The position numbers and the translations under genes were made by a program. Below the pieces are notes generated by a model that was not told the origin of the DNA, did not search any database, and worked only from the letters and a program-made list of their open reading frames with translations. A stretch of DNA of 64,000 bases from Variovorax sp. PBL-H6 (lineage in GTDB: Bacteria > Pseudomonadota > Gammaproteobacteria > Burkholderiales > Burkholderiaceae_C), in assembly GCF_901827155.1 (NCBI RefSeq), contig NZ_LR594660.1:558001-622000 (forward strand), in the 5' to 3' direction. Shown piece after piece: positions 17,384-26,322 of this stretch; within the stretch, counting starts at the first letter, position 1, and each line of letters opens with the position of its first letter.

Positions 17384-17587
17384 ATGGCCAACCCAAAGTA
17401 CACCGGCAGCCTCTACCAGCTGTCCTCGCGTTTCCAGCTTCACGTCGGAGCGTACGTTGCCGTAAACGGCCCTTACGACACCTATGGCGTCGTGCAGAAG
17501 TCGGAGAAGCAGCCGGACGACAAGTTCCTGAACCTGATTCGGGGCGTTCCGGCCAGGCTCGGCGTCAAGCCAGTCGCCCAATTCTGA
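17384..17587 (+). CDS. Small orphan protein
   Basis: The 67-residue product starts at the ATG at 17384; an in-frame extension from 17288 is Cys/Arg-rich and lacks a ribosome site. The sequence has a beta-like character (FQLHVGAYVAVNGPYDTYG) and ends basic (GVPARLGVKPVAQF). This pattern could be a small SH3-like or OB-like fold, but that is a guess. It is followed directly by a strong terminator, which supports it as a real single-gene transcript. The gene is divergent from the DndC-like gene and may share its operator. Confidence 0.6.
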   Translation: MANPKYTGSLYQLSSRFQLHVGAYVAVNGPYDTYGVVQKSEKQPDDKFLNLIRGVPARLGVKPVAQF

Positions 17588-17592
17588 CCATT

Positions 17593-17625
17593 CCCGCCCT
17601 GCAGCCTTCTGGTTGCAGGGCGTTT
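17593..17625 (+). terminator. Rho-independent terminator
   Basis: GCCCTGCAGCC-ttctg-GTTGCAGGGC forms a stem, followed by GTTTTT, starting six bases after the stop of the gene at 17384. Confidence 0.85.
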
Positions 17626-17690
17626 TTCAGGCCCGGCGCGGGGAGGTTCGGAAACGCGACAAAGGTCGCGCCAGCTCAGCGCTGAGAGCA

Positions 17691-17717
17691 AAAAAATACC
17701 GCCAGATGGCGGTATTT
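17691..17717 (-). terminator. Rho-independent terminator of the phosphatase-like operon
   Basis: AAATACCGCCA-ga-TGGCGGTATTT is a near-perfect hairpin; on the minus strand it is followed by a run of T. It lies directly after the stop at 17720. Confidence 0.85.
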
Positions 17718-17719
17718 GT

Positions 17720-18139
17720 TCAATCAGCGTCCCGCCAGTAGGCGTCGCTCAAAAGGCGATATACTAGGCGGTTGTATTGGCTGTAGCGGATGTCGACCGG
17801 AACGCCCCGACGGTAGGTAAGGACGTCGAAGGTGTCCCGGATGAAAAGCGCGACGGCCGCGCTTCGGCTGATGCCAAGGTCGCAATGCACCAGCACTTCG
17901 TCGAGCTGCTCGTTCGCGCGCAGAAAGGCCACGATTTCGCGGGCCATCTCCTTGCTGAACACGATGCGCTCCGGCTCAGGCTTGTCGGCATCGTGGAATG
18001 CGAGGCGCAGAACTGCTGCCCATCCCGAATGGAGCACAGCGTCCGGGTCGCCAGGTGTCGTCAGCGAGATGACGCCGCAGTTCGGCAAGGGGTGGATTTT
18101 CTCCGCCATGTGCCGCGGCAGGAAGTGAACACGTTTCAT
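17720..18139 (-). CDS. CX5R tyrosine/dual-specificity phosphatase-like protein
   Basis: The 139-residue protein starts at the ATG at 18139 (MKRVHFLPRHMAEKI), with AGGAGA-like bases upstream; a longer in-frame version lacks support. The catalytic loop is VHCDLGISRSAA at residues 84-95: nucleophile C86, arginine R92 and the following Ser. This is the CX5R signature of protein tyrosine and dual-specificity phosphatases. The preceding region (ISLTTPGDPDA, LRLAFHDAD) gives the short general-acid segment seen in small bacterial members that act on protein or nucleotide phosphates. It is the last gene of a three-gene operon starting at 19586. Confidence 0.75.
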   Translation of the reverse strand: MKRVHFLPRHMAEKIHPLPNCGVISLTTPGDPDAVLHSGWAAVLRLAFHDADKPEPERIVFSKEMAREIVAFLRANEQLDEVLVHCDLGISRSAAVALFIRDTFDVLTYRRGVPVDIRYSQYNRLVYRLLSDAYWRDAD

Positions 18140-18227
18140 AAGAATCTCCGTTGGGGCCTGCTGCGTATAGGGCCGCCCCTGCACCTCGCGCGCTTCTCGC
18201 CGTCTCCGGCAAGGTTGCCGTCTCGAA

Positions 18228-19163
18228 CTACTTTTCCAGTGCCTCCTCGGCCTGCGTTATCCGCAAGGCGCGCGACAGCAGGTCCAGACATTCCTGGGTA
18301 CTGTGCACCTGGGCACAACTGCTGTCGAACCTCGCGCGATAGTCCAGGGCGAGGGCTGCCATCGCCTTGGCGGCGCGGTCTTGAGGGAAAGGCCCGTTGT
18401 GCGTCGCACAAAGGTGCAAGTCACTGACGCCGACGATACGGCACTTCTGGTAGGCCCCAAGAAGGATTGCTGCACTGTTGCTCGCATCCCTGCCCACAGC
18501 CTGCTCCGCTTCCTCCCGCTCCTTGATAGCAGTCTTTCCGGCGTGGCGCGTCGACCAAGCCTGGAAGGTGATGCCGAGTACCAGGGCGGTGCAGAGGATT
18601 AGCGTTACCCGCGGCAGGTGCTCGACCAGATAGCGCTCCAAGCGTCGCATTGCGACGCCGGCCTTGCCAAAGCGGGTGCCTGCCGGTTCGGCGGAAGGGT
18701 CGGCCTGCCCTGGCGGGGAAGTTCGGCGCCCTGATTGAAAGGCACCGACGAGGCCTGCGGCGGGGGTGGTCGTCTCCCATGCAAGGCCGTCGGCGCGCCC
18801 AGCAGCCATCCCAGCCAGGAAGGCTCGGCGGCCGTCCTCGATTAACCCGACGAGCTCGCCCACGGTCGGCTTGTCGTTCGCGAACGCACCGGCCATATCC
18901 ATCACCGCCGATAGCGCAGCTTCTGCCGAGAGACGCCCGATGTTCAGCGCCCGGCAGATGCCCAGCGCGACACCGCCGATGTAGCCGAGGATGAACTCCC
19001 GGCGTCCGCCCCATTCGGTCGTAGGTGTCAAGCCAAGTGCCTGCAGCTGCGGCGGTACGATGGCTCGCACGCCATTGGCCACCCGCCTTAGCTTCGCTGA
19101 CTCCGAAGCGTTGGCCGGCAAGGCCGGGCTGCGCAGATTGCGTGCAAACTGCAGTGGGTCCAT
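18228..19163 (-). CDS. Membrane-anchored orphan protein
   Basis: The 311-residue protein has a helical N-terminal half with Gly/Ala-rich segments (FILGYIGGVALGICRALNIG) and a Pro/Ser linker near 145-165. One strong membrane helix follows at about 185-203, and then a 105-residue C-terminal part with four cysteines (KCRIVG, HLCATHNG, SSCAQV, ECLDLL), consistent with an exported domain. The first half also looks amphipathic and may associate with the membrane. No family recognised. It starts 6 bp after the upstream gene, so the two are translationally linked. Confidence 0.65.
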   Translation of the reverse strand: MDPLQFARNLRSPALPANASESAKLRRVANGVRAIVPPQLQALGLTPTTEWGGRREFILGYIGGVALGICRALNIGRLSAEAALSAVMDMAGAFANDKPTVGELVGLIEDGRRAFLAGMAAGRADGLAWETTTPAAGLVGAFQSGRRTSPPGQADPSAEPAGTRFGKAGVAMRRLERYLVEHLPRVTLILCTALVLGITFQAWSTRHAGKTAIKEREEAEQAVGRDASNSAAILLGAYQKCRIVGVSDLHLCATHNGPFPQDRAAKAMAALALDYRARFDSSCAQVHSTQECLDLLSRALRITQAEEALEK

Positions 19164-19169
19164 TTGAGG

Positions 19170-19586
19170 TCACTCACGGGTCCGGCGCGGCGGAAGCAGT
19201 AGCGCGCCGGGCCGACGCCTTGGCACCCACTCTTCGTGCACCGCCGAAAAGACATTTTTCAATTCGTCGGCAAAGGCCAGGAAGAGATAGCGCGTTGCAA
19301 GGAGGTCAGTGTCGGTCATGCCGTCTAGGCCGCCCTGCTTCAGATGCTGCTGGAAAAAGACGAATACGGCCTGGTCGGGCGTGTCCGACGTCGAATCCGC
19401 AAGAAGGCAGGAATGCTCCAGCTTGAACTCCATGACGGACGGCGTCGCGGTGCTGAGGAGAACGTGCACCGCGGCGAGATGTGGCCGGGGGTGGTGCCCG
19501 TCCTTGGCAGGCGCGAGCTTTGCCAACAGGGCGCCACGCAGCGGTTGCGCCTCGAGGAAGGCCTTCAGCGAATCTGGGGTGTGCAT
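19170..19586 (-). CDS. Orphan protein, weak paralogue of the gene at 20303
   Basis: The 138-residue product starts at the ATG at 19586 (MHTPDSLKAFLE). It ends with a helix containing FADELKNVFSAVHEEWVP. The gene at 20303-20689 has a similar closing helix (LAGQVDQMENIFSSCVLPEW) at a comparable position after a comparable helical body. That suggests two distant copies of one family. No motif for a known activity is seen. It is the first gene of the operon that continues through the membrane protein to the phosphatase-like gene. Confidence 0.6.
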   Translation of the reverse strand: MHTPDSLKAFLEAQPLRGALLAKLAPAKDGHHPRPHLAAVHVLLSTATPSVMEFKLEHSCLLADSTSDTPDQAVFVFFQQHLKQGGLDGMTDTDLLATRYLFLAFADELKNVFSAVHEEWVPRRRPGALLLPPRRTRE

Positions 19587-19663
19587 CCGGCGCATTATTC
19601 ACCCTGGCCGGCGGCCGGACCTGGCCACCCTAAGTACGGCGGCCCCTCCCACGGCGAAAGCAT

Positions 19664-19690
19664 GAAAAAAAGCCCAGCTGGGAGGGCTGG
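19664..19690 (-). terminator. Rho-independent terminator between two minus-strand operons
   Basis: On the minus strand AGCCC-tcccagct-GGGCT is followed by seven T residues, immediately after the gene ending at 19707. Confidence 0.8.
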
Positions 19691-19706
19691 GGCTGCTGCA
19701 GGATTG

Positions 19707-20285
19707 CTAGGCCCTGTCTTGACCGGGCTCGCGGGCCCCCGTCCTCAGAGGGGAACCTTGCAGTCCATGGCGCCGAAGGTACTCCCCCGCTCGGTCCGCG
19801 ACTTCCATGGCGAAAGGCACGGTACCGGCATGCTTGCGCAGCGCATAGCGCAATCTGCCGAGCAATGCCGCCATTTCCTCAATGCTCGGCACCGGCGCCG
19901 AGGGCACCGTCTGCTCCTCGGCCGCAAGTAGCAGGTCAACCTCGGACGCGAGCCGGTATCGGCAACTCTCGCTGTGATACGCCAGCACCGGCGTCTTCGT
20001 CATGCAGGTGCAGCCTCCGGTCTGCAGCCGCGTCAAGCGCTTATGAATCTCGGTGCGGTCGGCGCGCTGCATTGCAGCCGGCTGGGGCGTGTCTCGCAGC
20101 GCGACAAGTTCTGCTTCCAGGCAGCGGCACAGCGCAAGGGCATCGCCGTATGCGGGTGTGCGCTGCTGGCCGAGCTCGACGCGCGTGCGCTCCAACGCGT
20201 CGGACAGAGGCGTTCCCGCGGGTGCCACGTGGCGCTGCGCAGCGGCTGGACCGTCTGTGGCTTGCGAGGGACAGGTTGGCGTCAT
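19707..20285 (-). CDS. Orphan protein with a Cys cluster
   Basis: The 192-residue product starts at the ATG at 20285 (MTPTCPSQATDGP). The first 85 residues form mostly helix, with LCRCLEAELVAL; a short GGCTCMTK segment follows with a Cys pair, then SESCRYRLASEVDLLLAAEE. A C-terminal helical part (MAALLGRLRYALRKHAG) and a basic tail complete it. The cysteines might coordinate a metal. Nothing marks a known family. It is the last of three genes in the 21225-to-19707 operon, 17 bp after the preceding one. Confidence 0.6.
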   Translation of the reverse strand: MTPTCPSQATDGPAAAQRHVAPAGTPLSDALERTRVELGQQRTPAYGDALALCRCLEAELVALRDTPQPAAMQRADRTEIHKRLTRLQTGGCTCMTKTPVLAYHSESCRYRLASEVDLLLAAEEQTVPSAPVPSIEEMAALLGRLRYALRKHAGTVPFAMEVADRAGEYLRRHGLQGSPLRTGAREPGQDRA

Positions 20286-20302
20286 AGAAGTCGGGCTGAG
20301 TG

Positions 20303-20689
20303 TCAGCTTGCACTGCTCGCGTCCACGGTGTCTTCCCACTCGGGCAGCACGCAAGACGAAAAGATGTTTTCCATTTGGTCGACCTGCCCGGCCAAAAGCA
20401 GCAGGAGCGCACGCGCCTCGGGCTCGACCAGGCCCAGGGCTTTCTTTTCGCTCAGCACCAGGGCGATGAAATGAACATGCGCGGTGGTGCGCAAAGGCTC
20501 CTTGTCCCTGGCCGCACCTTCACATGCTCTCACGAGAAGCGCTTCGAGAGAGGGAGGCGTAATCCTGCTGAGGAATAGATGCGCGGCGGCCATCCAGCCA
20601 GCTTCGGAGGGGGAACTCGCGCCGACGGGGTCCAGTGCCTCGAGGAGGCAGTCGCACAGAGGTGTTTGGGGTGACGTTATCGCGTTCAT
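20303..20689 (-). CDS. Orphan helical protein
   Basis: This 128-residue protein is predicted almost entirely helical (CLLEALDPVG, WMAAAHLFLSRITPPSLEALL, ARALLLLLAGQVDQ). It ends in ENIFSSCVLPEWEDTV. It overlaps the upstream gene's stop by 4 bp (ATGA), a strong sign of translational coupling. Similarity to the gene at 19170-19586 is weak and limited to the C-terminal helix. No signal peptide; the leucine-rich helix near residue 95 is too charged at its ends to be a sure membrane segment. Confidence 0.6.
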   Translation of the reverse strand: MNAITSPQTPLCDCLLEALDPVGASSPSEAGWMAAAHLFLSRITPPSLEALLVRACEGAARDKEPLRTTAHVHFIALVLSEKKALGLVEPEARALLLLLAGQVDQMENIFSSCVLPEWEDTVDASSAS

Positions 20690-21225
20690 GCGCCAGCCTG
20701 GTCTTCGCGAGCCAGCTGCCGAAGGGTGGTGAGCACCGCAGTCTCTGCATCGGAGAATGCCGCGTTCTTCGCTTCCAGCGCTTGCTGCTGCTTGCTCAGC
20801 CGGGCTAGCGCCTCTGTACGCAAGGTAGCTTCACCCCCGTCGCTCAGATACCTCAGCGGAAAACGCAGCATGTGGGAATACCTCAGGCCAACGCCCTCGC
20901 GGTGGCGCGCGACCTCGAAGAAGATAACGTCGTCGCGAACGCCGGCGTTCATCAGCTGGTCGGCCCCGGGGTCCAGCGACGGAAACTCGTCAAGGAAGCT
21001 CTCGAATACGCCGTCACCTTTCACCCACGTGGGCTCGAACAGCGAACGGTGCACGGCCATGCGCTGCTCGAGCACAGGGCGCAGCGCTCGCAGCGCGTCA
21101 GCGTTCAACATCTGGTCGCGCGGCTCGGCACGCCCGGTCCCCTGCCGCAGTGCCGCGAGCGCCGAGGACACGGTGAGGCTGCGGACTTCAGAGGAGCTCA
21201 AGCTTGTGGCGGCAGTTGTGGTCAT
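20686..21225 (-). CDS. Orphan protein, paralogue of the gene at 50971
   Basis: The 179-residue protein shares with the product at 50971-51501 a common core. It reads EQRMAVHRSLFEPTWVKGDG here and LLQRMQLHRTLFEPLWTST there; both follow with DEFPSLDP or DDFPPVDP and then a GxxxxxVxRxxxGxxFxxLLRFPxxYL pattern. Length and gene position at an operon start are also alike. The two define an element-specific family of unknown role. The N-terminus is Ser/Thr-rich. The gene has a perfect TATAAT -10 element and two CTAAAAT copies upstream. Confidence 0.65.
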   Translation of the reverse strand: MTTTAATSLSSSEVRSLTVSSALAALRQGTGRAEPRDQMLNADALRALRPVLEQRMAVHRSLFEPTWVKGDGVFESFLDEFPSLDPGADQLMNAGVRDDVIFFEVARHREGVGLRYSHMLRFPLRYLSDGGEATLRTEALARLSKQQQALEAKNAAFSDAETAVLTTLRQLAREDQAGA

Positions 21226-21275
21226 GACCTATCAATCTCTGGAATGCGAACCCGCTAAAGAGGCCGCGAAATCGC

Positions 21276-21281
21276 ATTATA
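21276..21281 (-). promoter_or_regulatory. -10 element of the operon beginning at 21225
   Basis: On the minus strand TATAAT lies 51 bp upstream of the ATG at 21225. Two copies of CTAAAAT lie farther upstream (plus-strand TTTTAG at 21295-21300 and 21324-21329). No good TTGACA is seen at 17 bp, so an activator or a different sigma factor may be needed. Confidence 0.5.
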
Positions 21282-21485
21282 GCAGTCACTTGTATTTTAG
21301 AACCCTATTTCGGCCGAGACACATTTTAGTCAACTCGGAGGGCGTCCCGCCTCTTCGCGGGCGGGGCGCAATAGGCTCGCCCGCCAAAGGCTAAGCGGGA
21401 AGGCTAGACGCTGTATCCGGACAGTTACGTCCCCTGTGCTCTGTCTCGCCCTGAACTTGATACGCCCTCCTCGCCGAGGCTGCCC

Positions 21486-21743
21486 ATGTCTTCATTTCAT
21501 ATCCAACGTCCGCCCCGAGGCTTCCTTCGCAACGCCACCCTCTATTTGCTCGCAGACATCACTCGCAGGGTTGTCTTTTCGCTGGTCGCCGTGTTGATGC
21601 TCGCATCAAGCGTTGCATTCACGCAGGCAGAAGGCGGCGGCGTCTGCCGCACGTGCCCTCAGGCGCGTCAGCCATCCTTGTCGTCGGAAGCTGATGCAGG
21701 GTCGTGCAAAGGAAAGGCCAGGCATGAAGAATCCACTCGGTAG
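21486..21743 (+). CDS. Possible small membrane protein
   Basis: An 85-residue frame with one hydrophobic stretch (RRVVFSLVAVLMLASSVAF, residues 28-46) preceded by a basic segment. The C-terminal part contains CRTCPQ and is hydrophilic. It could be a small secreted or membrane protein, but the evidence is only the open frame and the hydrophobic segment. There is no strong ribosome site, and the 3' end reads through low-complexity sequence. Antisense frames are equally long here. Confidence 0.35.
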   Translation: MSSFHIQRPPRGFLRNATLYLLADITRRVVFSLVAVLMLASSVAFTQAEGGGVCRTCPQARQPSLSSEADAGSCKGKARHEESTR

Positions 21744-21953
21744 GGAGCGGAGGGACGCTCCTATAAGACGCCCACGGCTCGCTAAAGCTTAAAGGACTTG
21801 CAGGGAGGGAGCCTCCGCGGGGGCCACGGTTGCAAAAGCATCGATATTCGGCGCTGTTCGCGAACTTTTCTGCAGACACCGGCGCGCCCTGGCACCTGAC
21901 AGCAGTACATTTCGGTTACATTGCGTAGCCTAAATTAACAACAAAGGGCTACA

Positions 21954-24275
21954 GTGACGCTGGGGACCACAACGCCATTCCAATGGCTCAACTACAAACG
22001 CGCCTGGCTTGCAGCCGCAGCAGCGCTTGCTCTCAGTGCCTGCGGCGGCGGCGGTGGAGGCGGAGGCGGAGGCTTTATGTTTCCTGTAGCGGAGACGCCA
22101 TCGCCTGCGGCGCCGGCAGAACCCGCTCCGACTCCTGAAAAGGAGTTCCGCGTTGGTGGAGAAGTGTCGGGCCTGAGCGGAACGCTTGTTCTGCACAACA
22201 ACGGCGGCGACGCCATCAGCATCACCGCCAACGGCAGTTTCCAGTTCCCCAAGACCATCACAGCAGGCAACCCTTATGCCGTCACCGTGGCGGCGCAACC
22301 CCAGGGGCACCTGTGCTCCGTGAGCGCTGGCGAAGGCTCGGTAACCGCCGCAGTCACGGCTATCCGGGTGGTTTGCGCCGTCTCGACGTTCAACGTGGGC
22401 GGAAGCCTCAGCGGGCTGAGCGGCACCCTCGTGCTTCGCAACAACGGGGGCGACGAGCTGAACCTCAGCTCAAACGGTACCTTCCAATTTCCGACCGCCT
22501 TGGCTTACGGAAGCGCGTACGCGGTGACGGTCCGCACCCTGCCTACCGGGCAGGCCTGCACCGTCGCACTCGGCTCGGGGACGGTCCAGGGCACGGTCGG
22601 CGACGTAGCCATCAGCTGTGCGAACGTCCCGCCGCCGCCGGCGCCGAACAAGCCAGCGACCCCGACCGTCAGCTATGGCGTGAAGAGCTACATCCTTGCC
22701 TGGACGCCGGTATCTGGCGCCACGTACTACAAGCTCGGCCAGAGCACCGTCACGCCGAGCTCGCTCACGCTGATGGCGGACAACCTCCTGTCAACAACGT
22801 TCAGCCTACTCAATCTGCCCCTGCTCGAGCAGGTACCCACTGAGTTCGCGGTTCAAGCGTGCAATGCGAGTGGCTGCAGCCCCTTTTCGGACTCGGTGAC
22901 GCCGGTGCCCAGCCTGGCCATCGGACACTTCAGAGCGCCGGTACCCGCGGGCAACACGAACTTCGGTCTTTCGGTTGCGGTTTCAGGTGACGGCAGCACG
23001 CTAGCGGTCGGTTCGAAGTTCTGGGTGACCAACACGGGCAAGGTCGACATCTACTCCCGCGTCGGTTCGAGCCAGTGGAAGTTCGAGGCCCGGGTGCTGG
23101 CGGACAACAATGACCCAAACGACTACTTCGGCGCGTCGGTAGCGCTCTCCGAGGATGGCTCGACGTTGGCCGTGGGCGCTGAAGCCGAGGCGAGTTCGGG
23201 AACCGGAACAGGTGCGGACCCGAACAACGACTCGCTCCCCGGCACCGGGGCTGCCTATGTCTTCAAGCGCAGTGGCGCGACCTGGTCGCAACAGGCCTAT
23301 CTCAAGCGCTCGGTCGCTGGGTACTCTTCCTTCGGGAGCGCCGTTTCCTTGTCAGCTGACGGGACGCGTCTGGCGGTCGCAGCTCCGGATGAATCGCTTG
23401 GCGTGGCCACACGGGAAGGGGCGGTCTACGTATTCGAGCAATCTGCCGGCGCCTGGTCACAGCAAACGCGGCTCGTTGCGTCGCATCCCCATTTCTTCGC
23501 GCATTTCGGCCATGGTTTGGCGCTTTCGCCCGACGGGAGTACGCTGGCCATCGGTGAGTATGCGCACCCCAGCATCGCGGATGGCGACGAGACGAGCAAT
23601 GCGGGCGTGATATCTGGTGCGGTTCACGTCTATGCTGCCAACGGCTCGAGCTGGACGCGTACGTCCTTCCTGAAGTCGCCCACTCCCGCCCTGCCGACGG
23701 TCTTTGGCATCACGGTTGCGCTCTCAGGTGACGGCAGTGTCCTTGCCGTCGGCGCCACGAACGAAAGTTCAGGCTGGAACAGCACGACTGGCTTTGACGG
23801 TACGGCGCCGCCAGCGCTCAATTCCGGTGCGGTCCACACCTACCGGCGCGCGCCCGGGGGCGCCTATGCACTCGAGACGACCCTCAAGCCTGCGGTCACG
23901 TACGCAAACCAGGGCATGGGGCAAAGCATCTCGCTTTCATACGATGGACTGCTCATGGCGGTGGGCATTGTCTTCGACCGCTCTACCGCAACTGGCATCA
24001 ATGGCTCAGGGCCACTGGATATGGTCGGTGGCACCACAGGTGCGGTGCAAACCTTCCACCACCGAACGGGTTTATGGAAGCTCGAGGATTTCGTCAAGGC
24101 CAGGCCAACTGCCCTGAGCGGTTCGGTGAGCGGCTTCGGCTGGGCCGTTTCCCTTTCACGCGAGGGCGGAACCTTGGCTGTAGGTGCCCCCAGTGAGACG
24201 AACGTGACCTCTGGCATCAATGGCGTTCCGACCGGACCCGCGACGGCCTACTCGGGTGCGGTCTACCTGTATTGA
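21954..24275 (+). CDS. Lipoprotein with fibronectin-like and FG-GAP-like propeller repeats
   Basis: The 773-residue product starts at a GTG (21954) with AAAGGG upstream. A signal peptide ends in the lipobox LSAC (acylated C30), followed by ten glycines and a Pro/Ala linker, so the protein is tethered to a membrane by lipid. Two copies of a VGG-x-SGLSGTLVL-NNGGD domain follow (about residues 65-220), then a fibronectin-like segment. The final 430 residues are repeats with the pattern 'FG.SVALS.DGSTLAVGA' spaced about 60 residues apart, typical of FG-GAP/integrin-like beta-propellers. Such surface proteins often bind partners or ligands. Confidence 0.8.
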   Translation: MTLGTTTPFQWLNYKRAWLAAAAALALSACGGGGGGGGGGFMFPVAETPSPAAPAEPAPTPEKEFRVGGEVSGLSGTLVLHNNGGDAISITANGSFQFPKTITAGNPYAVTVAAQPQGHLCSVSAGEGSVTAAVTAIRVVCAVSTFNVGGSLSGLSGTLVLRNNGGDELNLSSNGTFQFPTALAYGSAYAVTVRTLPTGQACTVALGSGTVQGTVGDVAISCANVPPPPAPNKPATPTVSYGVKSYILAWTPVSGATYYKLGQSTVTPSSLTLMADNLLSTTFSLLNLPLLEQVPTEFAVQACNASGCSPFSDSVTPVPSLAIGHFRAPVPAGNTNFGLSVAVSGDGSTLAVGSKFWVTNTGKVDIYSRVGSSQWKFEARVLADNNDPNDYFGASVALSEDGSTLAVGAEAEASSGTGTGADPNNDSLPGTGAAYVFKRSGATWSQQAYLKRSVAGYSSFGSAVSLSADGTRLAVAAPDESLGVATREGAVYVFEQSAGAWSQQTRLVASHPHFFAHFGHGLALSPDGSTLAIGEYAHPSIADGDETSNAGVISGAVHVYAANGSSWTRTSFLKSPTPALPTVFGITVALSGDGSVLAVGATNESSGWNSTTGFDGTAPPALNSGAVHTYRRAPGGAYALETTLKPAVTYANQGMGQSISLSYDGLLMAVGIVFDRSTATGINGSGPLDMVGGTTGAVQTFHHRTGLWKLEDFVKARPTALSGSVSGFGWAVSLSREGGTLAVGAPSETNVTSGINGVPTGPATAYSGAVYLY

Positions 24276-24593
24276 CGCCTCCCGCTTCGGCCGAAGCAAA
24301 GTGCAGAACGTCATCCTCGCCTGCTTCATTCCCTGCGCCAACGCCCGCCTCCCGGCCAAGGGCAGGTGGGTCGTGCAGAAAAGGCCTAAGGCCTGGCCCG
24401 ATTCCTGGGCCGATGGCATGCGACATCGCGCTCGAGGCGAACAGCCGATTCGAGCGCTTAAGCCAGCGGGAGCGTGCCGACCGTAGAGAAACGGCGGAGT
24501 GCGTTCAAAACGACTTCCGGGTATGAGCAATAGAGCTACCAGGGACTGGCCTCGGACTGAGGAACGTCTTCAAAACAACATCGCGCCTGTCAA
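24276..24593. other. Gene-free spacer upstream of the second acyltransferase gene
   Basis: In this 318-bp interval I see no gene with a ribosome site or recognisable product. A short palindrome, GCTTCGGCCGAAGC, lies near 24284 but has no T-run. No promoter stands out. Confidence 0.5.
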
Positions 24594-25483
24594 ATGCAAA
24601 TCGATAAATGGAGCGTGCTTGCGGGCCTGCGCTTTGTCCTGGCCTTCATCGTTGCAGTAAACCATCTGCCCGACTTTGTCCCGGTCGGGATTTGGGCGTT
24701 GGTTCCAAAATTCGGCGCCTTTGAAGCGGTGCTGGGCTTCCTGCTGATTAGTGGGTTTTCGATAGGCACCTCGTACCAGAAAGAGCCGAAAGCGTTCCTC
24801 CGGCGGCGCACTCTAAGAATCTATCCAATTTACATCGCCGCGCTCGCCCTGACTTGCGTCGTCTTCGCGATGGAGCACGGCACCATGCCGTCGGCCTGGT
24901 TGCTCGTGGCGAACGTGCTCTTCCTGAATCAGATTGTGACCAGCGACTCGTTCGTCGGCCCTGCTTGGAGCCTGGCGCTGGAGTTCTGGCTTTACCTGCT
25001 CACGCCGCTACTCTTCAGCCTGAAGCCTTCGACCCTGCAGCTGCTGGCGCGCGTGTCGTTCGTCGCGTTCCTCGCGCACACCTGCGGTCGGACGCTGTTT
25101 CACTGGAACTACTATTCGGGCGTGGGGTATGGCCTCAACCTCGTATTCCTGTCCTTCATCTGGCTGGCGGGATTCAGGCTTGCGCGAGAGCCGCAGCGCT
25201 ACCAGCCCATACTGAATGAGGTAGGGTGGATGTTTGCGCTGCACATTCTCCTCGCCATATCCATCCAGTTCGCCTCGAGTTGGAAGCGAGACCAGGTCGA
25301 CCAGTTCCTGCACGTCGGCATCGACAGCTTCGCACTGCAGGCATTCACCTTGCTTGCCGTGCTCTGGACCTTTAAGCGAATTGCAAAATCCGTAGGCGCG
25401 CAATCGAGCGGCTCAGCGGCACTTCGGTTGCTTGGCGATATCTCCTACCCGCTCTACATCATCCACATCCCAGCGTTCTATTT

Positions 25484-25490
25484 CCTGAAG
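25484..25490. repeat. Left target-site duplication (CCTGAAG)
   Basis: CCTGAAG immediately left of the IS end is repeated at 28104-28110 immediately right of it. A 7-bp duplication is within the range of IS21-family insertions. Confidence 0.85.
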
Positions 25491-25557
25491 CCCCGATGGC
25501 CAGGTCAAATTCCCCCACCCTTGGCCACCCCAAATTCCCCCAGGCAGGACGACCAGA

Positions 25558-26322
25558 TTATGACGACTCGGGTGTGATGGCGATGCGTGCGGCAGCCTCC
25601 TTGAGGCGGTAGCTCTTGCCCTCGAACTCCAGCATTGCGCAGCGGTGCATGAGGCGGTCCAGGATGGTGGTGGCCATGGTGGCGTCGCCCAGATATTTGC
25701 CCCAGTCCTGCACCACGCGGTTGGATGTGATGACGATGGAGCGGCGCAGCTTGTAGCGCTGGTGCACGATGGCCTGCAGCACCTCGGCTGCGTGCTCGCT
25801 GATGCGTCTGGCCAGGAACAGGTCATCGAGGATGATCAGGTCCGGTGAGACCCAGTCCTTGAGCAGCTCGGTGCGCTCTGAGTCGCTGGCCAACGCGTAG
25901 CGAGCAAACTCGGTGTCGGCTTCCAGGTAACGCGCGTCGTATCCCTGCAGCGTGGCCTGGTAGGCCACGGCCTTGGCCACATGGCTCTTGCCGGTACCGG
26001 GCTTGCCGATGATCAGCGCATTGGCGCCCTCGCCGATGAACTTCAGGGTATGCAACTCGAAGCAGGCGCTGCGCGGCAGCTTCGGGTTGAAACGCCAGTC
26101 GAAGTCAGCCAGCGAGGGCCGCTCATCCAGGCCCGAGCGCTTGAAGCGGCGCTCGGTCAGACGCGAGCGCCGGCGGTCCAGTTCGTCTTGCAGCATGGCC
26201 CCAAAGGTCTCCAGGAAGGGCTCCTGCGCGGCCTGGGCCTGCATCACGCGGGTGGACAGGGTCTCGGCAATGCCGGACAGACGCAGCTCGCGCAGCGCGC
26301 GTTCGATCTCGATCATGTTCAT
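25558..26322 (-). CDS. istB: IS21-family transposition helper ATPase
   Basis: The 254-residue protein is an AAA+ ATPase of the DnaA/IstB type: Walker A GKPGTGKS, Walker B LIILDDLF, and sensor region IVITSNRVVQDWG. The N-terminal 70 residues form the helical domain that binds the transposase. IstB loads on target DNA and stimulates strand transfer by IstA. The start ATG at 26322 overlaps the istA stop. Near the C-terminus, HRCAMLEFEGKSYRLKE is typical of the family end. Confidence 0.95.
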   Translation of the reverse strand: MNMIEIERALRELRLSGIAETLSTRVMQAQAAQEPFLETFGAMLQDELDRRRSRLTERRFKRSGLDERPSLADFDWRFNPKLPRSACFELHTLKFIGEGANALIIGKPGTGKSHVAKAVAYQATLQGYDARYLEADTEFARYALASDSERTELLKDWVSPDLIILDDLFLARRISEHAAEVLQAIVHQRYKLRRSIVITSNRVVQDWGKYLGDATMATTILDRLMHRCAMLEFEGKSYRLKEAAARIAITPESS